Part shown: in pieces, positions 26,288 to 35,504 of the stretch
How the letters are laid out: each line of letters begins with the position of its first letter
How positions within the stretch are numbered: the stretch's first letter is position 1
Assembly: GCF_900115545.1 (NCBI RefSeq)
Contig: NZ_FOWV01000001.1
Span: 620,001-684,000 of the forward strand
Length of the DNA: 64,000 bases
Source: Ralstonia sp. NFACC01
Lineage (GTDB): Bacteria > Pseudomonadota > Gammaproteobacteria > Burkholderiales > Burkholderiaceae
Direction: 5' to 3'
Position numbers and translations under genes: made by a program
Notes under the pieces: generated by a model
What the model was told of the DNA's origin: nothing
What the model saw: only the letters and a program-made list of their open reading frames with translations
Databases searched by the model: none

Positions 26288-29200
26288 TCACGCCAATTGC
26301 CGCATGGCATGGCGAATGGTCTGCGTCAGCGCGGCGAATTCGGCGGGAATGTTTTCGATGCGCAGGCGATCCTGCCCTGCCAGCTTGATCTGCCGGTTCT
26401 TCTGCACGAGATCGATGATCTTGATGGCGTCGACAGGCGGGTTCGGTATGAACTGCAGCGTGACGGCATTCGCGCCCGTGTCGATCTTGCGGATGCCCAG
26501 CGGCGCGGCGGCAATGCGCAGCCGGTGCGTTTCGATGAGCGATTGCGCCTGCGGCGGCAGCTTGCCGAAACGATCGATCAGTTCCTCCTGGATGTTGTCG
26601 ATCGTCTCGCTGCTTTCGCAGTTGGCCAGGCGTTTGTACAGCGACAGGCGTTCCTGCACATCGCCGCAATAGTCTTGCGGCAGCAGGGCCGGCGTACCGA
26701 GGTTGATCTCGGTGGTCGCCGCAAGCGGCGCCATCAGATCGGGTTCCTTGCCGGCTTTGAGCGACTTCACCGCCTGGTTGAGCATGTCGGTGTAGAGCTG
26801 GAAGCCGATCTCGGAAATCTCGCCCGATTGCTTGTCGCCCAGAACTTCGCCGGCGCCACGGATTTCCAGATCATGCATCGCCAAGTAGAAGCCTGCGCCG
26901 AGCTCTTCCATCTGCTGAATGGCTTCAAGGCGGCGTTGTGCCTGCTTGGTCAGACCGTCTACGTCATGCACCAGCAGATACGCATACGCCTGGTGGTGCG
27001 AGCGCCCGACGCGGCCACGCAACTGGTGCAACTGCGCCAGGCCAAACTTGTCGGCGCGGTGGATCAGGATCGTGTTGGCGGTCGGCACGTCAATGCCGGT
27101 CTCGATGATCGTCGTGCACAGCAGGATGTTGGCGCGCTGGGCCACGAAATCGCGCATCACGCGCTCCAGTTCTCGCTCGTGCATCTGGCCGTGAGCGACC
27201 ACCACGCGCGCTTCCGGAATCAGCTCTTCAAGTTTGGCGCGCTTGTTCTCGATAGTCTCGACTTCGTTGTGCAGGAAATAGACCTGCCCGCCACGTTTCA
27301 ACTCGCGCAGGATGGCCTCGCGCAGCACGCCGTCTTCCTCGCGGCGCAGGAACGTCTTGATGGCCAGACGCTTTTGCGGCGCCGTGGCGATCACCGAGAA
27401 ATCGCGCAGGCCTTCCAGCGCCATGCCCAGCGTGCGCGGGATCGGTGTGGCGGTGAGCGTGAGCACATCCACCTCGGCGCGCAGCGTTTTGAGCGCTTCC
27501 TTCTGGCGCACGCCAAAGCGATGCTCTTCGTCGATGATGACGAGTCCCAGCCGGTCGAACTTCACATCCGGCGAGAGCAGCTTGTGCGTGCCGATCACGA
27601 TGTCGATGGTGCCGGCGTTGATGGCTTCGATCGCGGTGTCGATCTCTTTCTTGTTCTTGAAACGCGAGATCTCGGCTATGCGCACTGGCCAGTCGGCAAA
27701 GCGGTCGACCAGCGTCTGGTAATGCTGTTCGGCCAGCAGCGTGGTCGGCGCCAGGATGGCAACCTGCTTGCCGCCCATCACCGCAACAAACGCGGCACGC
27801 AGCGCGACTTCCGTCTTGCCGAAGCCAACGTCGCCGCAGACGAGGCGGTCCATTGGCTTGCCCGACGTCATGTCAGCGATTACGGCAGCGATGGCGGCGG
27901 CCTGGTCGGGTGTTTCGTCAAAGCCGAAGCTCTCGGCAAAGGTGGCGTAATCCTCGGGCGTGAGCGGGAAGGCGAAGCCCTGGCGCAACGCGCGTCGCGC
28001 GTAGAGATTCAGCAGTTCGGCTGCCGTATCGCGAATCTGCTGCGCCGCCTTGCGCTTGGCCTTTTCCCATTGACCGGAGCCTAGAGAATGCAGCGGCGCG
28101 GTTTCCGGATCGGCGCCCGAATACCGCGAAATCACGTGCAGTTGATGCACCGGCACGTAAAGCTTGCTGCCCTTGTCGTAGTCGAGGTGCAGGAATTCTT
28201 CCTCGCCGTTGCCCATGTCGATGGAGACCAGCCCCTGGTAGCGCCCGATGCCGTGTTCGCTGTGCACCACGGGGTCGCCGATCTTCAGCTCGGCCAGATC
28301 GCGCACCATCGAATCGACGGCGGTGGCCTGTTCCTGCTTGCGGCGACCAGTGCGACGCACGGTCTGGGCGTACAGCTCGGTCTCGGTGATCAGCGCGATG
28401 CGTTCGTCGCCGAGGATGAAACCCTGGTACAGCGGTGCCACGCCCAGCACGAACTTGGCATCGCCGCTCATCAGGTCGGCGAAGTCCGCGACGCCTTCGG
28501 GATGCAGACCGCTGGCGGCAAGCATTTGCGCAAGCGTCTCGCGACGGCCTGCGGATTCGGCGCAGATCATCACGCGGCAATTGCTGCGCATCAGGAACGA
28601 TTCGAGATTGACCAGCGGGTCTTCCGCGCGGCGGTTGACGGCAACGTTCGGCAACGGCAGCGAAAGCGGTGCATCGCCGGGCTCCGCGCGCAACACCAGA
28701 CGCGCGTGCGGCTTGGCCGCGACGAAGAACGCTTCTTCGTCCAGATACAGCGCTGACGGCTGCAGCAGCGGCCGTTCACGATCGTGGCGCATGAAGTTGT
28801 AGCGCTGCGTGGTGTCGGCCCAGAAGCGGCGCACCGCGCCTTCGATGTCGCCCACGAAGGCAAGGTGCGTGGCGCCGGGCAGGTAGTCGAACAGCGTCGC
28901 GGTCTCTTCAAAGAACAGCGGCAGGTAATACTCGATGCCGGCGCTGGGCACGCCGTTGCCGATGTCTTTGTAGATGGGCGAGCGCGTCGGGTCACCCTCG
29001 AACACCTCGCGCCAGCGTCCACGGAAGGCGGTGCGCGAGGCCTCGTCCATCGGAAATTCGCGGCCCGGCAGCAGGCGGACTTCGTTCACCGGGTAGAGAC
29101 TGCGCTGCGTATCCGGGTCGAACGAACGGATGGTCTCGATTTCGTCGCCAAACAGGTCGAGCCGATATGGCAGTGGCGAGCCCATCGGGAACAAGTCGAT

Positions 29201-29719
29201 CAGACCGCCGCGCACGGAGTATTCGCCTGGGCGCATCACCGCGCTGACGTGCTCATAGCCGGCCAGCGTGAATTGCGCTTTCAGCGCGGCCTCGTCCAGC
29301 TTTTCGCCCTTCTTGAAGAAGAACGTGTAGGCGGCCAGGAATGACGGGGGCGCTACGCGTTGCAGGGCCGTGGAGGCCGGCACCAGCAGGATGTCGCACG
29401 CACCGTTCTGCAGGTCATGCAGCGTCGCAAGCCGCTCGGAGATCAAATCCTGGTGCGGCGAGAAATTGTCGTACGGCAGCGTTTCCCAGTCCGGTAGCAG
29501 CTTCACGCGCGCCTGCGGGGCAAACCAGCGCAGCTCTTCCGCCAGGCGCTGGGCATCGACGGCATTGGCGCAGACCACCGCCAGCATCGGCACGGCGGCG
29601 CGATGCTGCTCCAGGTAGCGCGCAAGCAGCAGGGCGTCGGCCGCGCCCTGCAGGCCGCTGAAGACGAAGCGCGAGCCCGGTTTGACGGCGGGCAGGGCGG
29701 AGAGCGAAAAATCGGACAT
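26288..29719 (-). CDS. mfd: Transcription-repair coupling factor Mfd
   Basis: Dislodges RNA polymerase stalled at DNA lesions and recruits UvrA. At 1143 residues it has the full Mfd architecture: an N-terminal UvrB-homology region ([16 protein letters not shown]), a CarD-like RNA-polymerase-interacting domain around 480-550 ([17 protein letters not shown]), and RecG-like helicase motors. The motors carry Walker [10 protein letters not shown] (Lys635) and the DEEH box at 730-733. [17 protein letters not shown] and a C-terminal D7 domain follow. It diverges from ispD. The gap holds a 14-bp perfect hairpin. Confidence 0.96.
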   Translation of the reverse strand: MSDFSLSALPAVKPGSRFVFSGLQGAADALLLARYLEQHRAAVPMLAVVCANAVDAQRLAEELRWFAPQARVKLLPDWETLPYDNFSPHQDLISERLATLHDLQNGACDILLVPASTALQRVAPPSFLAAYTFFFKKGEKLDEAALKAQFTLAGYEHVSAVMRPGEYSVRGGLIDLFPMGSPLPYRLDLFGDEIETIRSFDPDTQRSLYPVNEVRLLPGREFPMDEASRTAFRGRWREVFEGDPTRSPIYKDIGNGVPSAGIEYYLPLFFEETATLFDYLPGATHLAFVGDIEGAVRRFWADTTQRYNFMRHDRERPLLQPSALYLDEEAFFVAAKPHARLVLRAEPGDAPLSLPLPNVAVNRRAEDPLVNLESFLMRSNCRVMICAESAGRRETLAQMLAASGLHPEGVADFADLMSGDAKFVLGVAPLYQGFILGDERIALITETELYAQTVRRTGRRKQEQATAVDSMVRDLAELKIGDPVVHSEHGIGRYQGLVSIDMGNGEEEFLHLDYDKGSKLYVPVHQLHVISRYSGADPETAPLHSLGSGQWEKAKRKAAQQIRDTAAELLNLYARRALRQGFAFPLTPEDYATFAESFGFDETPDQAAAIAAVIADMTSGKPMDRLVCGDVGFGKTEVALRAAFVAVMGGKQVAILAPTTLLAEQHYQTLVDRFADWPVRIAEISRFKNKKEIDTAIEAINAGTIDIVIGTHKLLSPDVKFDRLGLVIIDEEHRFGVRQKEALKTLRAEVDVLTLTATPIPRTLGMALEGLRDFSVIATAPQKRLAIKTFLRREEDGVLREAILRELKRGGQVYFLHNEVETIENKRAKLEELIPEARVVVAHGQMHERELERVMRDFVAQRANILLCTTIIETGIDVPTANTILIHRADKFGLAQLHQLRGRVGRSHHQAYAYLLVHDVDGLTKQAQRRLEAIQQMEELGAGFYLAMHDLEIRGAGEVLGDKQSGEISEIGFQLYTDMLNQAVKSLKAGKEPDLMAPLAATTEINLGTPALLPQDYCGDVQERLSLYKRLANCESSETIDNIQEELIDRFGKLPPQAQSLIETHRLRIAAAPLGIRKIDTGANAVTLQFIPNPPVDAIKIIDLVQKNRQIKLAGQDRLRIENIPAEFAALTQTIRHAMRQLA

Positions 29720-29758
29720 GAGGTGTCAGGTTTTGTGGGGCACGACTGCAAGACAAAG

Positions 29759-29796
29759 CACGACACCCCGCCGGCATGTGCAGGCGGGGTGTCGTG
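29759..29796. repeat. 14-bp perfect inverted repeat between divergent mfd and ispD
   Basis: Left arm 29759-29772 (CACGACACCCCGCC) is fully complementary to the right arm 29783-29796, with a 10-base loop. There is no T run on either side. Between divergent starts it is not an obvious terminator; a REP-like element or protein site is possible. Confidence 0.8.
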
Positions 29797-29810
29797 ACGC
29801 AGACCGCTAT

Positions 29811-29818
29811 TATAAAAT
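29811..29818 (+). promoter_or_regulatory. Candidate -10 box for ispD
   Basis: TATAAAAT (29811-29818) 74 bases before the ispD start, within 14 bases of the inverted repeat. Confidence 0.45.
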
Positions 29819-29891
29819 CCGCGGCAATCGCGCGCTTGGCGAGGCCAAAACCCACGCAAATGCTGCGCCCACGTTCACTTTCCCGCCTGTC

Positions 29892-30650
29892 ATGTCGATC
29901 TCCCTCCCTGGCCGACGCCGTTTTGCGCTGATTCCCTCGGCTGGCACCGGCTCGCGTGCCGGCGGTGACCTGCCCAAGCAATATCAGGTGATCGCCGGGC
30001 GGCCGATGCTGTGGCACACGGCGCAGGCGTTCCTGGCCAGCCCCGAAATCGACACCGTGCTTGTGGTGACAACGCCCGGCGCACAACCGCTGGCGCAGCG
30101 ATTTCCCGACGGTGGTTTTGACGCGCCCGAGCTGGTGGAGGTCGATTGCGGTGGCGATTCGCGCCACGCATCCGTCGCCCACGGGTTGGCGGCGTTGCGA
30201 GGTCTGGGTGCACGCGATGACGATTGGGTGCTCGTTCACGACGCGGCGCGCCCCGGTTTGACGCCCGCCCTGATCGCACGTTTGGTTGCGGCTGTAGAGG
30301 CCGAAGGCACGCAAGCTGCGGGGGGCATCCTTGCACTGCCCGTGGCTGACACGCTCAAACGTGCTGATGCAGCACAGCACATCGGCGCGACCGTGCCGCG
30401 CGATGGACTGTGGCAAGCGCAGACGCCGCAGATGTTTCCGCTTGGTCTGCTGGAGCGCGCCTTGCGGGAAGCGCTGTTGCAACATCGCATCGTCACCGAC
30501 GAAGCCAGCGCGATTGAAGCCGCCGGCCATCCGCCGCTGCTTGTTCCGGGCGCGCTGCGCAACTTCAAAGTGACGTATCCCGACGATTTCGCGCTCGCCG
30601 AGGCCATCCTCGCGCAGAGCGCACAACCCGACGAGGCATCGCAAGCATGA
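29892..30650 (+). CDS. ispD: 2-C-methyl-D-erythritol 4-phosphate cytidylyltransferase
   Basis: Third step of the MEP isoprenoid pathway, coupling CTP to methylerythritol phosphate. It has the nucleotidyltransferase signature [19 protein letters not shown] with the catalytic Arg and Lys, the ribose-binding VHDAARPG motif near residue 115, and the Lys in ADTLKRAD. It has 252 residues. Start ATG 29892 ([18 protein letters not shown]). It shares ATGA with ispF, so the two are translationally coupled, as in most proteobacteria. Confidence 0.96.
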   Translation: MSISLPGRRRFALIPSAGTGSRAGGDLPKQYQVIAGRPMLWHTAQAFLASPEIDTVLVVTTPGAQPLAQRFPDGGFDAPELVEVDCGGDSRHASVAHGLAALRGLGARDDDWVLVHDAARPGLTPALIARLVAAVEAEGTQAAGGILALPVADTLKRADAAQHIGATVPRDGLWQAQTPQMFPLGLLERALREALLQHRIVTDEASAIEAAGHPPLLVPGALRNFKVTYPDDFALAEAILAQSAQPDEASQA

Positions 30651-31153
30651 ACTGGATGGACATCCGCATTGGCCAGGGTTACGACGTGCACGCGCTGGTG
30701 GAGGGCCGCAAGCTCATCCTGGGCGGCGTGGAGATTCCGCACACCCGCGGCCTGCTCGGCCACTCCGATGCCGACGCGCTGCTGCATGCGATTACCGACG
30801 CGCTGTTCGGCGCCGCCGGCCTGGGCGATATCGGCCGGCATTTTCCCGACACGGACCCGGCGTTTGCCGGCGCCGACAGCCGCGTGCTGCTGCGCGAAGC
30901 CGTGCGCCGCGTGCACAAGGCCGGCTATGCGGTCGGCAATGTCGACGCGACCGTCATCGCGCAGAAGCCGAAACTCGCGCCACATGTGCCTGGCATGGTC
31001 GCCAACCTCGCTGAGGACTTGGGCATTGCGCCCGAGCGGTGCAACGTCAAGGCCAAGACCAACGAAAAGCTTGGCTTTGAAGGCAAGGAGGAAGGCATCG
31101 TCGCGCAGGCGGTGGTGTTGATCTATCGCGCAGAAGCCGCCGATCAGGACTGA
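30647..31153 (+). CDS. ispF: 2-C-methyl-D-erythritol 2,4-cyclodiphosphate synthase
   Basis: Cyclises CDP-methylerythritol phosphate in the MEP pathway. Metal ligands Asp13 and His15 (GYDVHAL) and His47 ([13 protein letters not shown]) are present, with the FPDTDP loop and the C-terminal [17 protein letters not shown]. It has 168 residues. It overlaps ispD by 4 bases and is followed by a strong terminator. Confidence 0.97.
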   Translation: MNWMDIRIGQGYDVHALVEGRKLILGGVEIPHTRGLLGHSDADALLHAITDALFGAAGLGDIGRHFPDTDPAFAGADSRVLLREAVRRVHKAGYAVGNVDATVIAQKPKLAPHVPGMVANLAEDLGIAPERCNVKAKTNEKLGFEGKEEGIVAQAVVLIYRAEAADQD

Positions 31154-31179
31154 CTTCGCGTTGCCATCGCGCCCAGGCA

Positions 31180-31216
31180 AACGGCAGCACCGGAGCGAAC
31201 CGGGCTGCCGTTTTTC
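31180..31216 (+). terminator. Terminator after ispDF
   Basis: AACGGCAGC (31180-31188) with GCTGCCGTT (31204-31212), extended by CCGG/CCGG with a 6-base loop, followed by TTTC. Confidence 0.85.
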
Positions 31217-31234
31217 GTTTGTGCAATCGGCGCG

Positions 31235-31756
31235 TTACTCGGCGGCGATGACCTGCGCCGCCGCGTTGATGACAGCCGCAATGCGGCCGACATCGCGCAA
31301 TTGCTGCGCGCTCATGCCCTGGTGATTCTTCAGCAAGTCGTAGTGCGATTTGATGCAGAAATGGCATTTGCCGATGATGGACGCGGCCAGGGCGTACATC
31401 TCGAACCTGCGCTTGTCGACGCCGCCGTTGTTGGCGTAGGCGTTCATGCGCAACTCCGCTTTCTGCTGCGCGAGGTCGGAGTCGTCGGCCATCTCGACGT
31501 ACGGATACCAGACGTTGTTCATGCCCATGAGCGCGGCAGCGGTCAGCGCGCCGTTCACCTCTTCGGGTGAGAGCACCCCGGCATTGCGGATGGCATCGGT
31601 CAGCACTTTGCTCTTCGTGGCAAAAGCTGCAGCCAACGCGACGCCCACCGCGTCATTGCCCTCCAGCGAGGAGCGCGCGATCGTGCCGTCCAGGTTCAGG
31701 CGGATGTCTTTGGCGTAGTCCGGAATCCGGCTCTTGAGCGTCTGCAAAAATTCCAT
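31235..31756 (-). CDS. ahpD: Alkyl hydroperoxide reductase AhpD (CxxC carboxymuconolactone decarboxylase fold)
   Basis: Thiol reductase that recycles the peroxiredoxin AhpC. AhpD fold with the CHFC active site (Cys131 and Cys134) preceded by a proton-relay region (AASIIGKCHFCIKSHYD). It has 173 residues, matching mycobacterial-type AhpD. The RBS GGGAGGC lies ahead of the ATG on the minus strand. It is downstream of ahpC on the same strand, but a terminator-like hairpin separates them, so expression may be partly uncoupled. Confidence 0.93.
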   Translation of the reverse strand: MEFLQTLKSRIPDYAKDIRLNLDGTIARSSLEGNDAVGVALAAAFATKSKVLTDAIRNAGVLSPEEVNGALTAAALMGMNNVWYPYVEMADDSDLAQQKAELRMNAYANNGGVDKRRFEMYALAASIIGKCHFCIKSHYDLLKNHQGMSAQQLRDVGRIAAVINAAAQVIAAE

Positions 31757-31780
31757 GAATGCCTCCCGTCAGCGAGCACC

Positions 31781-31811
31781 GAAAAGGAAAGCCCGCAGCA
31801 AGGGCGGGCTT
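31781..31811 (-). terminator. Terminator between ahpC and ahpD
   Basis: On the minus strand AAGCCCGC and GCGGGCTT form a stem with a 7-base loop followed by TCCTTTTC. It lies 27 bases after the ahpC stop. Confidence 0.7.
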
Positions 31812-31837
31812 CGGCTGAGTAGGGCGCTGCGCGGCCG

Positions 31838-32386
31838 TTACAGCGTCGAGCCGCCAACCGCGCGATTGCACGGGCACAGCTCATCCGTTTGCAGGCCGTC
31901 GAGAATGCGTAGCACTTCGTCCGGATTGCGGCCCACGTTCAGGTTGTTGACCGACACATGCTGGATCACGTTGTCCGGGTCGACGATGAAGGTGGCGCGC
32001 AACGCCACGCCGGCCTCGTGCTCGCGTACGCCAAGCTGGTCGACCAGGGCGCCTGTCGAATCCGCAAACGACCACTGATTCAGCTTGTTCAAGTCTTTGT
32101 GCTCGCGGCGCCATGCGAGCTTGACGAATTCATTGTCGGTCGAGCCGCCGAGCACGACGGTGTCGCGGTCGGCAAAGTCATCGTTCAGTTTGGCGAAGGC
32201 AACGATTTCGGTCGGGCAGACAAAGGTGAAGTCCTTCGGATAGAAGAAGATGACTTTCCATTTGCCTGGGAACGAGGTCTCGGTGATGTCTTCGAACGCC
32301 GACTGGCCGTTCTCCTCGTGATTGTTGAACCCGGGCTTGACGCCGACGACCTTGAACGGTTCGAGCTTGTCACCAATGGTCTTCAT
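31838..32386 (-). CDS. ahpC: Alkyl hydroperoxide reductase AhpC (peroxiredoxin)
   Basis: Reduces peroxides using a peroxidatic cysteine. Cys57 lies in FTFVCPTEIVAF, and a C-terminal cysteine pair (DELCPCNRAVGG) provides the resolving thiol. It has 182 residues, of the AhpE/AhpC actinobacterial-like type usually paired with AhpD rather than AhpF, in agreement with the neighbour. Start ATG 32386 (MKTIGDKLEPFKV) after CCAGGAG on the minus strand; a longer in-frame version is rejected as a non-family leader. No OxyR gene lies in the window. Confidence 0.95.
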   Translation of the reverse strand: MKTIGDKLEPFKVVGVKPGFNNHEENGQSAFEDITETSFPGKWKVIFFYPKDFTFVCPTEIVAFAKLNDDFADRDTVVLGGSTDNEFVKLAWRREHKDLNKLNQWSFADSTGALVDQLGVREHEAGVALRATFIVDPDNVIQHVSVNNLNVGRNPDEVLRILDGLQTDELCPCNRAVGGSTL

Positions 32387-32537
32387 GAGCTTCTCCTGGA
32401 GTTGTGTGGCAATGGGTGCAGAACCCAAACGGGGATTTGCAAACACACGCTCACCGGCCGTCCGGTCCGGCTGAGGCGTTCGGACGGAGACGAAGAACGC
32501 GCAGGCGTGCAGCCTGGCGGCTGGAGTATTGGCGATG

Positions 32538-32567
32538 ATTTCAAAACCGGCCAATTGATATTCTCAA
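32538..32567 (-). promoter_or_regulatory. Candidate ahpC promoter
   Basis: On the minus strand TTGAGA, an 18-base spacer and TGAAAT. It is about 150 bases before the ahpC start, in an otherwise gene-free 294-base gap (32387-32680) in which I see nothing else. Confidence 0.35.
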
Positions 32568-32680
32568 CGCCAGCCATAGCGCTGCCTGCCGCCGCACCTG
32601 ATCGGCGACGCATGACAGCGGTGGGAAGCAGGGGGTGTGCCCGGATGTGCCGGGACGCGCCAGCCAGGCGGTGTGCCGGA

Positions 32681-34042
32681 TCAGGCGCGCGAGTAGCAGG
32701 CGCTCACGAGCAGCCCCGTTTCGGGCGGCGTGCGGTTCTCAAGCACGAGGCGACCGCCGCTGCGCTGCAAGATGCGATTGACGATCGACATGCCCAGCCC
32801 GGCGCCCTTGGCTTCGCTGCGTGCCGATTCGAGGCGGTAGAACGGCCGGGTGAGCAACGCAAGCTGATCCGTCGGCACACCCGCACCGCGATCAGCCACG
32901 CACAATACAACCTCGTTGCCTTGCAGGAAGGTGCTGACGGTAATCTCGGCGCGATTCGTGCCGGGGGTCTTGCCGTAGCGTCGTGCGTTTTCGATCAGGT
33001 TGTCGAGAATGCGCTGCGTTTCCATGCGGTTGCAGCGGGCGATGGCCTCGGGCGCGAGCTTGAGCGTCAGGTCGATATCGTCGTGTGCGGAGTAGACGGG
33101 CGCCGTGTCGCGCACGAGTTCGGTCAGGTCCACGTCTTCGAGCATCTCGCCGCTCGGGCGCGCGTAGTCCAGGAACTGGCCGATGATCGCGTCCATCTGC
33201 TCGATGTCGGCCACCATCAGTTCGCGCGTTTGCTCGTCGACGGGGCTCATCTCCGTTTCCAGGCGCAGGCGCGTAAGCGGCGTGCGCAGGTCATGCGAGA
33301 TGCCGGCCAGCATGACGGCGCGATCGGCCTCAAGCTGCTTGAGGTCGCGCACCATCTGGTTGAAGCTGTGATTCGCCTGCGCCACTTCGGTGCCGCCGCC
33401 TTCGGGCAGCGCCTTCGGATCATCCCCCGCGCTGATGGCGCGCGCCGTATCGGCCAGGCGCTTGAGCGGCTGGTTCACGCGTGACGTAATGAACGCTGCG
33501 CCAAGCACCGACAGCACCAGCGCCGCCATCGACCACCACAGCCATTGCAACCCAGGCACGTGCTCAAAACGGTCCGGGCTGATGGCAACCCAGTAGTCGT
33601 CGCCCTCGATCTGGAAGCTCACCCACACGCCCGGGATGTCATTGACGGCCGTGGCGATTACCGCATCTGCGCCGAGCCGGTTGCGGATTTCCTGCTGGAC
33701 GAGCTGTGTCAGATACGGATTGGTGTGAGGCTCGCGGTATTCGTCTTCCTTCTCGCGCGGGTAGACCTTGATGCCCTCGTTCTGCACGAGATCGAGTAGC
33801 AGGAAGCGGCGTCGCGACGGATCGGAATACAGCAGCGCCGCCCGCGTGAGCTTGACCACGCTGACCACCTGCATGGCGATCTGCTGCGCGCGCGGTTCGC
33901 GCTCGAAAATACGGAAGCTCTGGAACCACACGCCCAGAGAGATCGCGATGAGCAATGCGATCAGCATGAAGGTTCGCCAGAACAGCGAACCAAACACACT
34001 GATCAGCAGACGCCGCAACGCGGCCGGACGCGGGATGCGCAA
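32681..34042 (-). CDS. envZ: EnvZ-type osmosensor histidine kinase
   Basis: Inner-membrane sensor that phosphorylates OmpR. TM1 is at about residues 24-40, a periplasmic domain of about 125 residues follows, TM2 is at about 166-187, then HAMP (SRVNQPLKRLADTARAISAG), the H-box ISHDLRTPLTRLRLE with His250, the N-box (DNLIENARRYG) and G-boxes (DRGAGVP, GAGLGMSIV). It has 453 residues. The only possible start between the upstream in-frame stop and TM1 is TTG 34042; the next Met lies inside TM1. It follows ompR by 33 bases. Confidence 0.92.
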   Translation of the reverse strand: MRIPRPAALRRLLISVFGSLFWRTFMLIALLIAISLGVWFQSFRIFEREPRAQQIAMQVVSVVKLTRAALLYSDPSRRRFLLLDLVQNEGIKVYPREKEDEYREPHTNPYLTQLVQQEIRNRLGADAVIATAVNDIPGVWVSFQIEGDDYWVAISPDRFEHVPGLQWLWWSMAALVLSVLGAAFITSRVNQPLKRLADTARAISAGDDPKALPEGGGTEVAQANHSFNQMVRDLKQLEADRAVMLAGISHDLRTPLTRLRLETEMSPVDEQTRELMVADIEQMDAIIGQFLDYARPSGEMLEDVDLTELVRDTAPVYSAHDDIDLTLKLAPEAIARCNRMETQRILDNLIENARRYGKTPGTNRAEITVSTFLQGNEVVLCVADRGAGVPTDQLALLTRPFYRLESARSEAKGAGLGMSIVNRILQRSGGRLVLENRTPPETGLLVSACYSRA

Positions 34043-34075
34043 GTCGGATGCGGAAAAGAAAGGTTGCTCGGGTGC

Positions 34076-34798
34076 TTACTTGGCGCCGTCGGGAATGAAC
34101 ACGTAGCCCAGGCCCCACACGGTCTGGATGAAGCGGGGGTTGCTGGCGTCCGGTTCGATTAGCTTGCGCAGGCGCGAAATCTGCACGTCAAGGCTGCGGT
34201 CGAACACTTCGTATTCGCGGCCGCGCGCCATTTCCATCAGTTTTTCGCGCGATAGGGGTTGGCGCGGATGGCGTGCGAACACCTTCAGCACGGAGAATTC
34301 ACCCGTCGTGAGGGTGATCTCTTCGTCGTTTTTCTTGAGCGTGCGCGTGGCCAGGTTAAGGACGAAATCGCCAAAGGCGAAGGTTTCAGGCGTCTCCGAC
34401 GGCGCACCCGGGATTTCAGCCGGACCGCGGCGGCGCAGCACGGCGTGGATGCGGGCGATCAGCTCGCGGGGGTTGAAGGGCTTGGGCAGATAATCGTCCG
34501 CGCCCATTTCGAGGCCGACAATGCGGTCGACGTCTTCGCCCTTGGCGGTGAGCATGATGATCGGCGTCTGATCGTTTGCGCCGCGCAGGCGACGGCAGAT
34601 CGACAAGCCGTCTTCACCCGGCATCATCAGGTCGAGCACGAGCAGATCGAAGCGCTCACGCAGCCAGAGTTTGTTCATGGCCGTGGCATTTTCTGCCACC
34701 AGCACCGTGAAGCCCTGTTCCCCCAGGTAACGGCGCAGCAGGTCGCGTAGGCGAGGGTCGTCGTCGACGACGAGAATCTTTTGACCGGAATTTTCCAT
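34076..34798 (-). CDS. ompR: OmpR-type response regulator
   Basis: DNA-binding regulator partnered with EnvZ, controlling porin and envelope genes in the family. The receiver domain has the acidic pocket VDDD, phospho-acceptor Asp56 (LVLDLMMPGEDG), Thr (MLTAK) and Lys106 (YLPKPF). The C-terminal winged helix contains LTTGEFSVLKVFARHP and SRLRKLIEPDASNPRFIQTVWGLGYVF. It has 240 residues. First gene of the two-gene operon; the promoter was not resolved. Confidence 0.96.
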   Translation of the reverse strand: MENSGQKILVVDDDPRLRDLLRRYLGEQGFTVLVAENATAMNKLWLRERFDLLVLDLMMPGEDGLSICRRLRGANDQTPIIMLTAKGEDVDRIVGLEMGADDYLPKPFNPRELIARIHAVLRRRGPAEIPGAPSETPETFAFGDFVLNLATRTLKKNDEEITLTTGEFSVLKVFARHPRQPLSREKLMEMARGREYEVFDRSLDVQISRLRKLIEPDASNPRFIQTVWGLGYVFIPDGAK

Positions 34799-35090
34799 GG
34801 CGCTTATGGTAACGACAAAAACATGGGCCCAATCGACAACAGGAGGCAGTAAAAGCCCAATTGAAACAGACGGTTACATTATTTACCGAGTCACGCGAAC
34901 AGTCTGTAGGACGCGCAGCTACACTGCCTTGGCAGTTCCTCGCAACGGTTTGGGGTCTGTTTCCCCCTGCGGAGGGGACTGGCGTGCAATGCGGTTGCCT
35001 GTTATCGATTGTCGCGCAATGATGCATGGCGCATCGGTTTCCAGCAACAAAGACGTGGCTTCTCAACTCCCTTTTTCGAATCGCTCAGTG
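34799..35090. other. Divergent intergenic region ompR / glycine-rich protein
   Basis: About 290 bases with no supported gene. It includes a less GC-rich patch at 34850-34900 that probably holds promoters for one or both flanking genes, but no hexamer pair stands out. Confidence 0.35.
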
Positions 35091-35435
35091 ATGTTTCGGC
35101 GGCGCGCGGCGCTGTTGACCTGTGTTCTTGCCCTCTGTGCGGCCGGCTCGCAGGCGCACGCGCGCGGTGATCGCGGTGGCTTTGGCGGATTCGGCGGCTT
35201 TTTCGGCGGCGGGCATGCGATGCAGGCCGGCGCACAGGAAAAAAAGGGGGGGCAGGGTCCGGCGCGCGGGCATGGCGGCGATGAACGCAGCCGCCGTGCC
35301 GCCGCGATGGAAAACCGCCGTGGTGAGAATGCTGATCGTGGGTCTGGGCAACGCAAGCTGTCTCCCGAGGAGCGCAAGCAATTGCGTCAGAACATCTATG
35401 ACGTCACGCGGGATATCTACCACCGTGGCGGCTAG
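35091..35435 (+). CDS. Small secreted glycine-rich protein
   Basis: 114 residues: a signal peptide (MFRRRAALLTCVLALCAAGSQAHA), a glycine/phenylalanine stretch (GGFGGFGGFFGGGHAM), a charged Gly/Arg/Glu middle and a conserved-looking C-terminus (LSPEERKQLRQNIYDVTRDIYHRGG). The C-terminal helix motif occurs in other small exported proteins of Burkholderiaceae, from memory; function unknown. Start ATG 35091 is chosen because it gives a clean signal peptide; several in-frame starts up to 34797 are rejected. It is 69 bases upstream of the DUF1800 gene and may be co-expressed with it. Confidence 0.65.
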   Translation: MFRRRAALLTCVLALCAAGSQAHARGDRGGFGGFGGFFGGGHAMQAGAQEKKGGQGPARGHGGDERSRRAAAMENRRGENADRGSGQRKLSPEERKQLRQNIYDVTRDIYHRGG

Positions 35436-35504
35436 GTAGGGGCCGAGGAAAGGCGCACGAATCGCTGCCCCGGCAAAGCAGTAGGGTCGTTTCGGGGGAC
35501 CGAC

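Noticed and set aside
26297-28084. 595-codon open frame antisense to mfd
   Set aside because: Shadow of mfd; no recognisable domain.
32387-32680. OxyR binding site upstream of ahpC
   Set aside because: No pair of ATAG-N7-CTAT motifs could be found in the gap.
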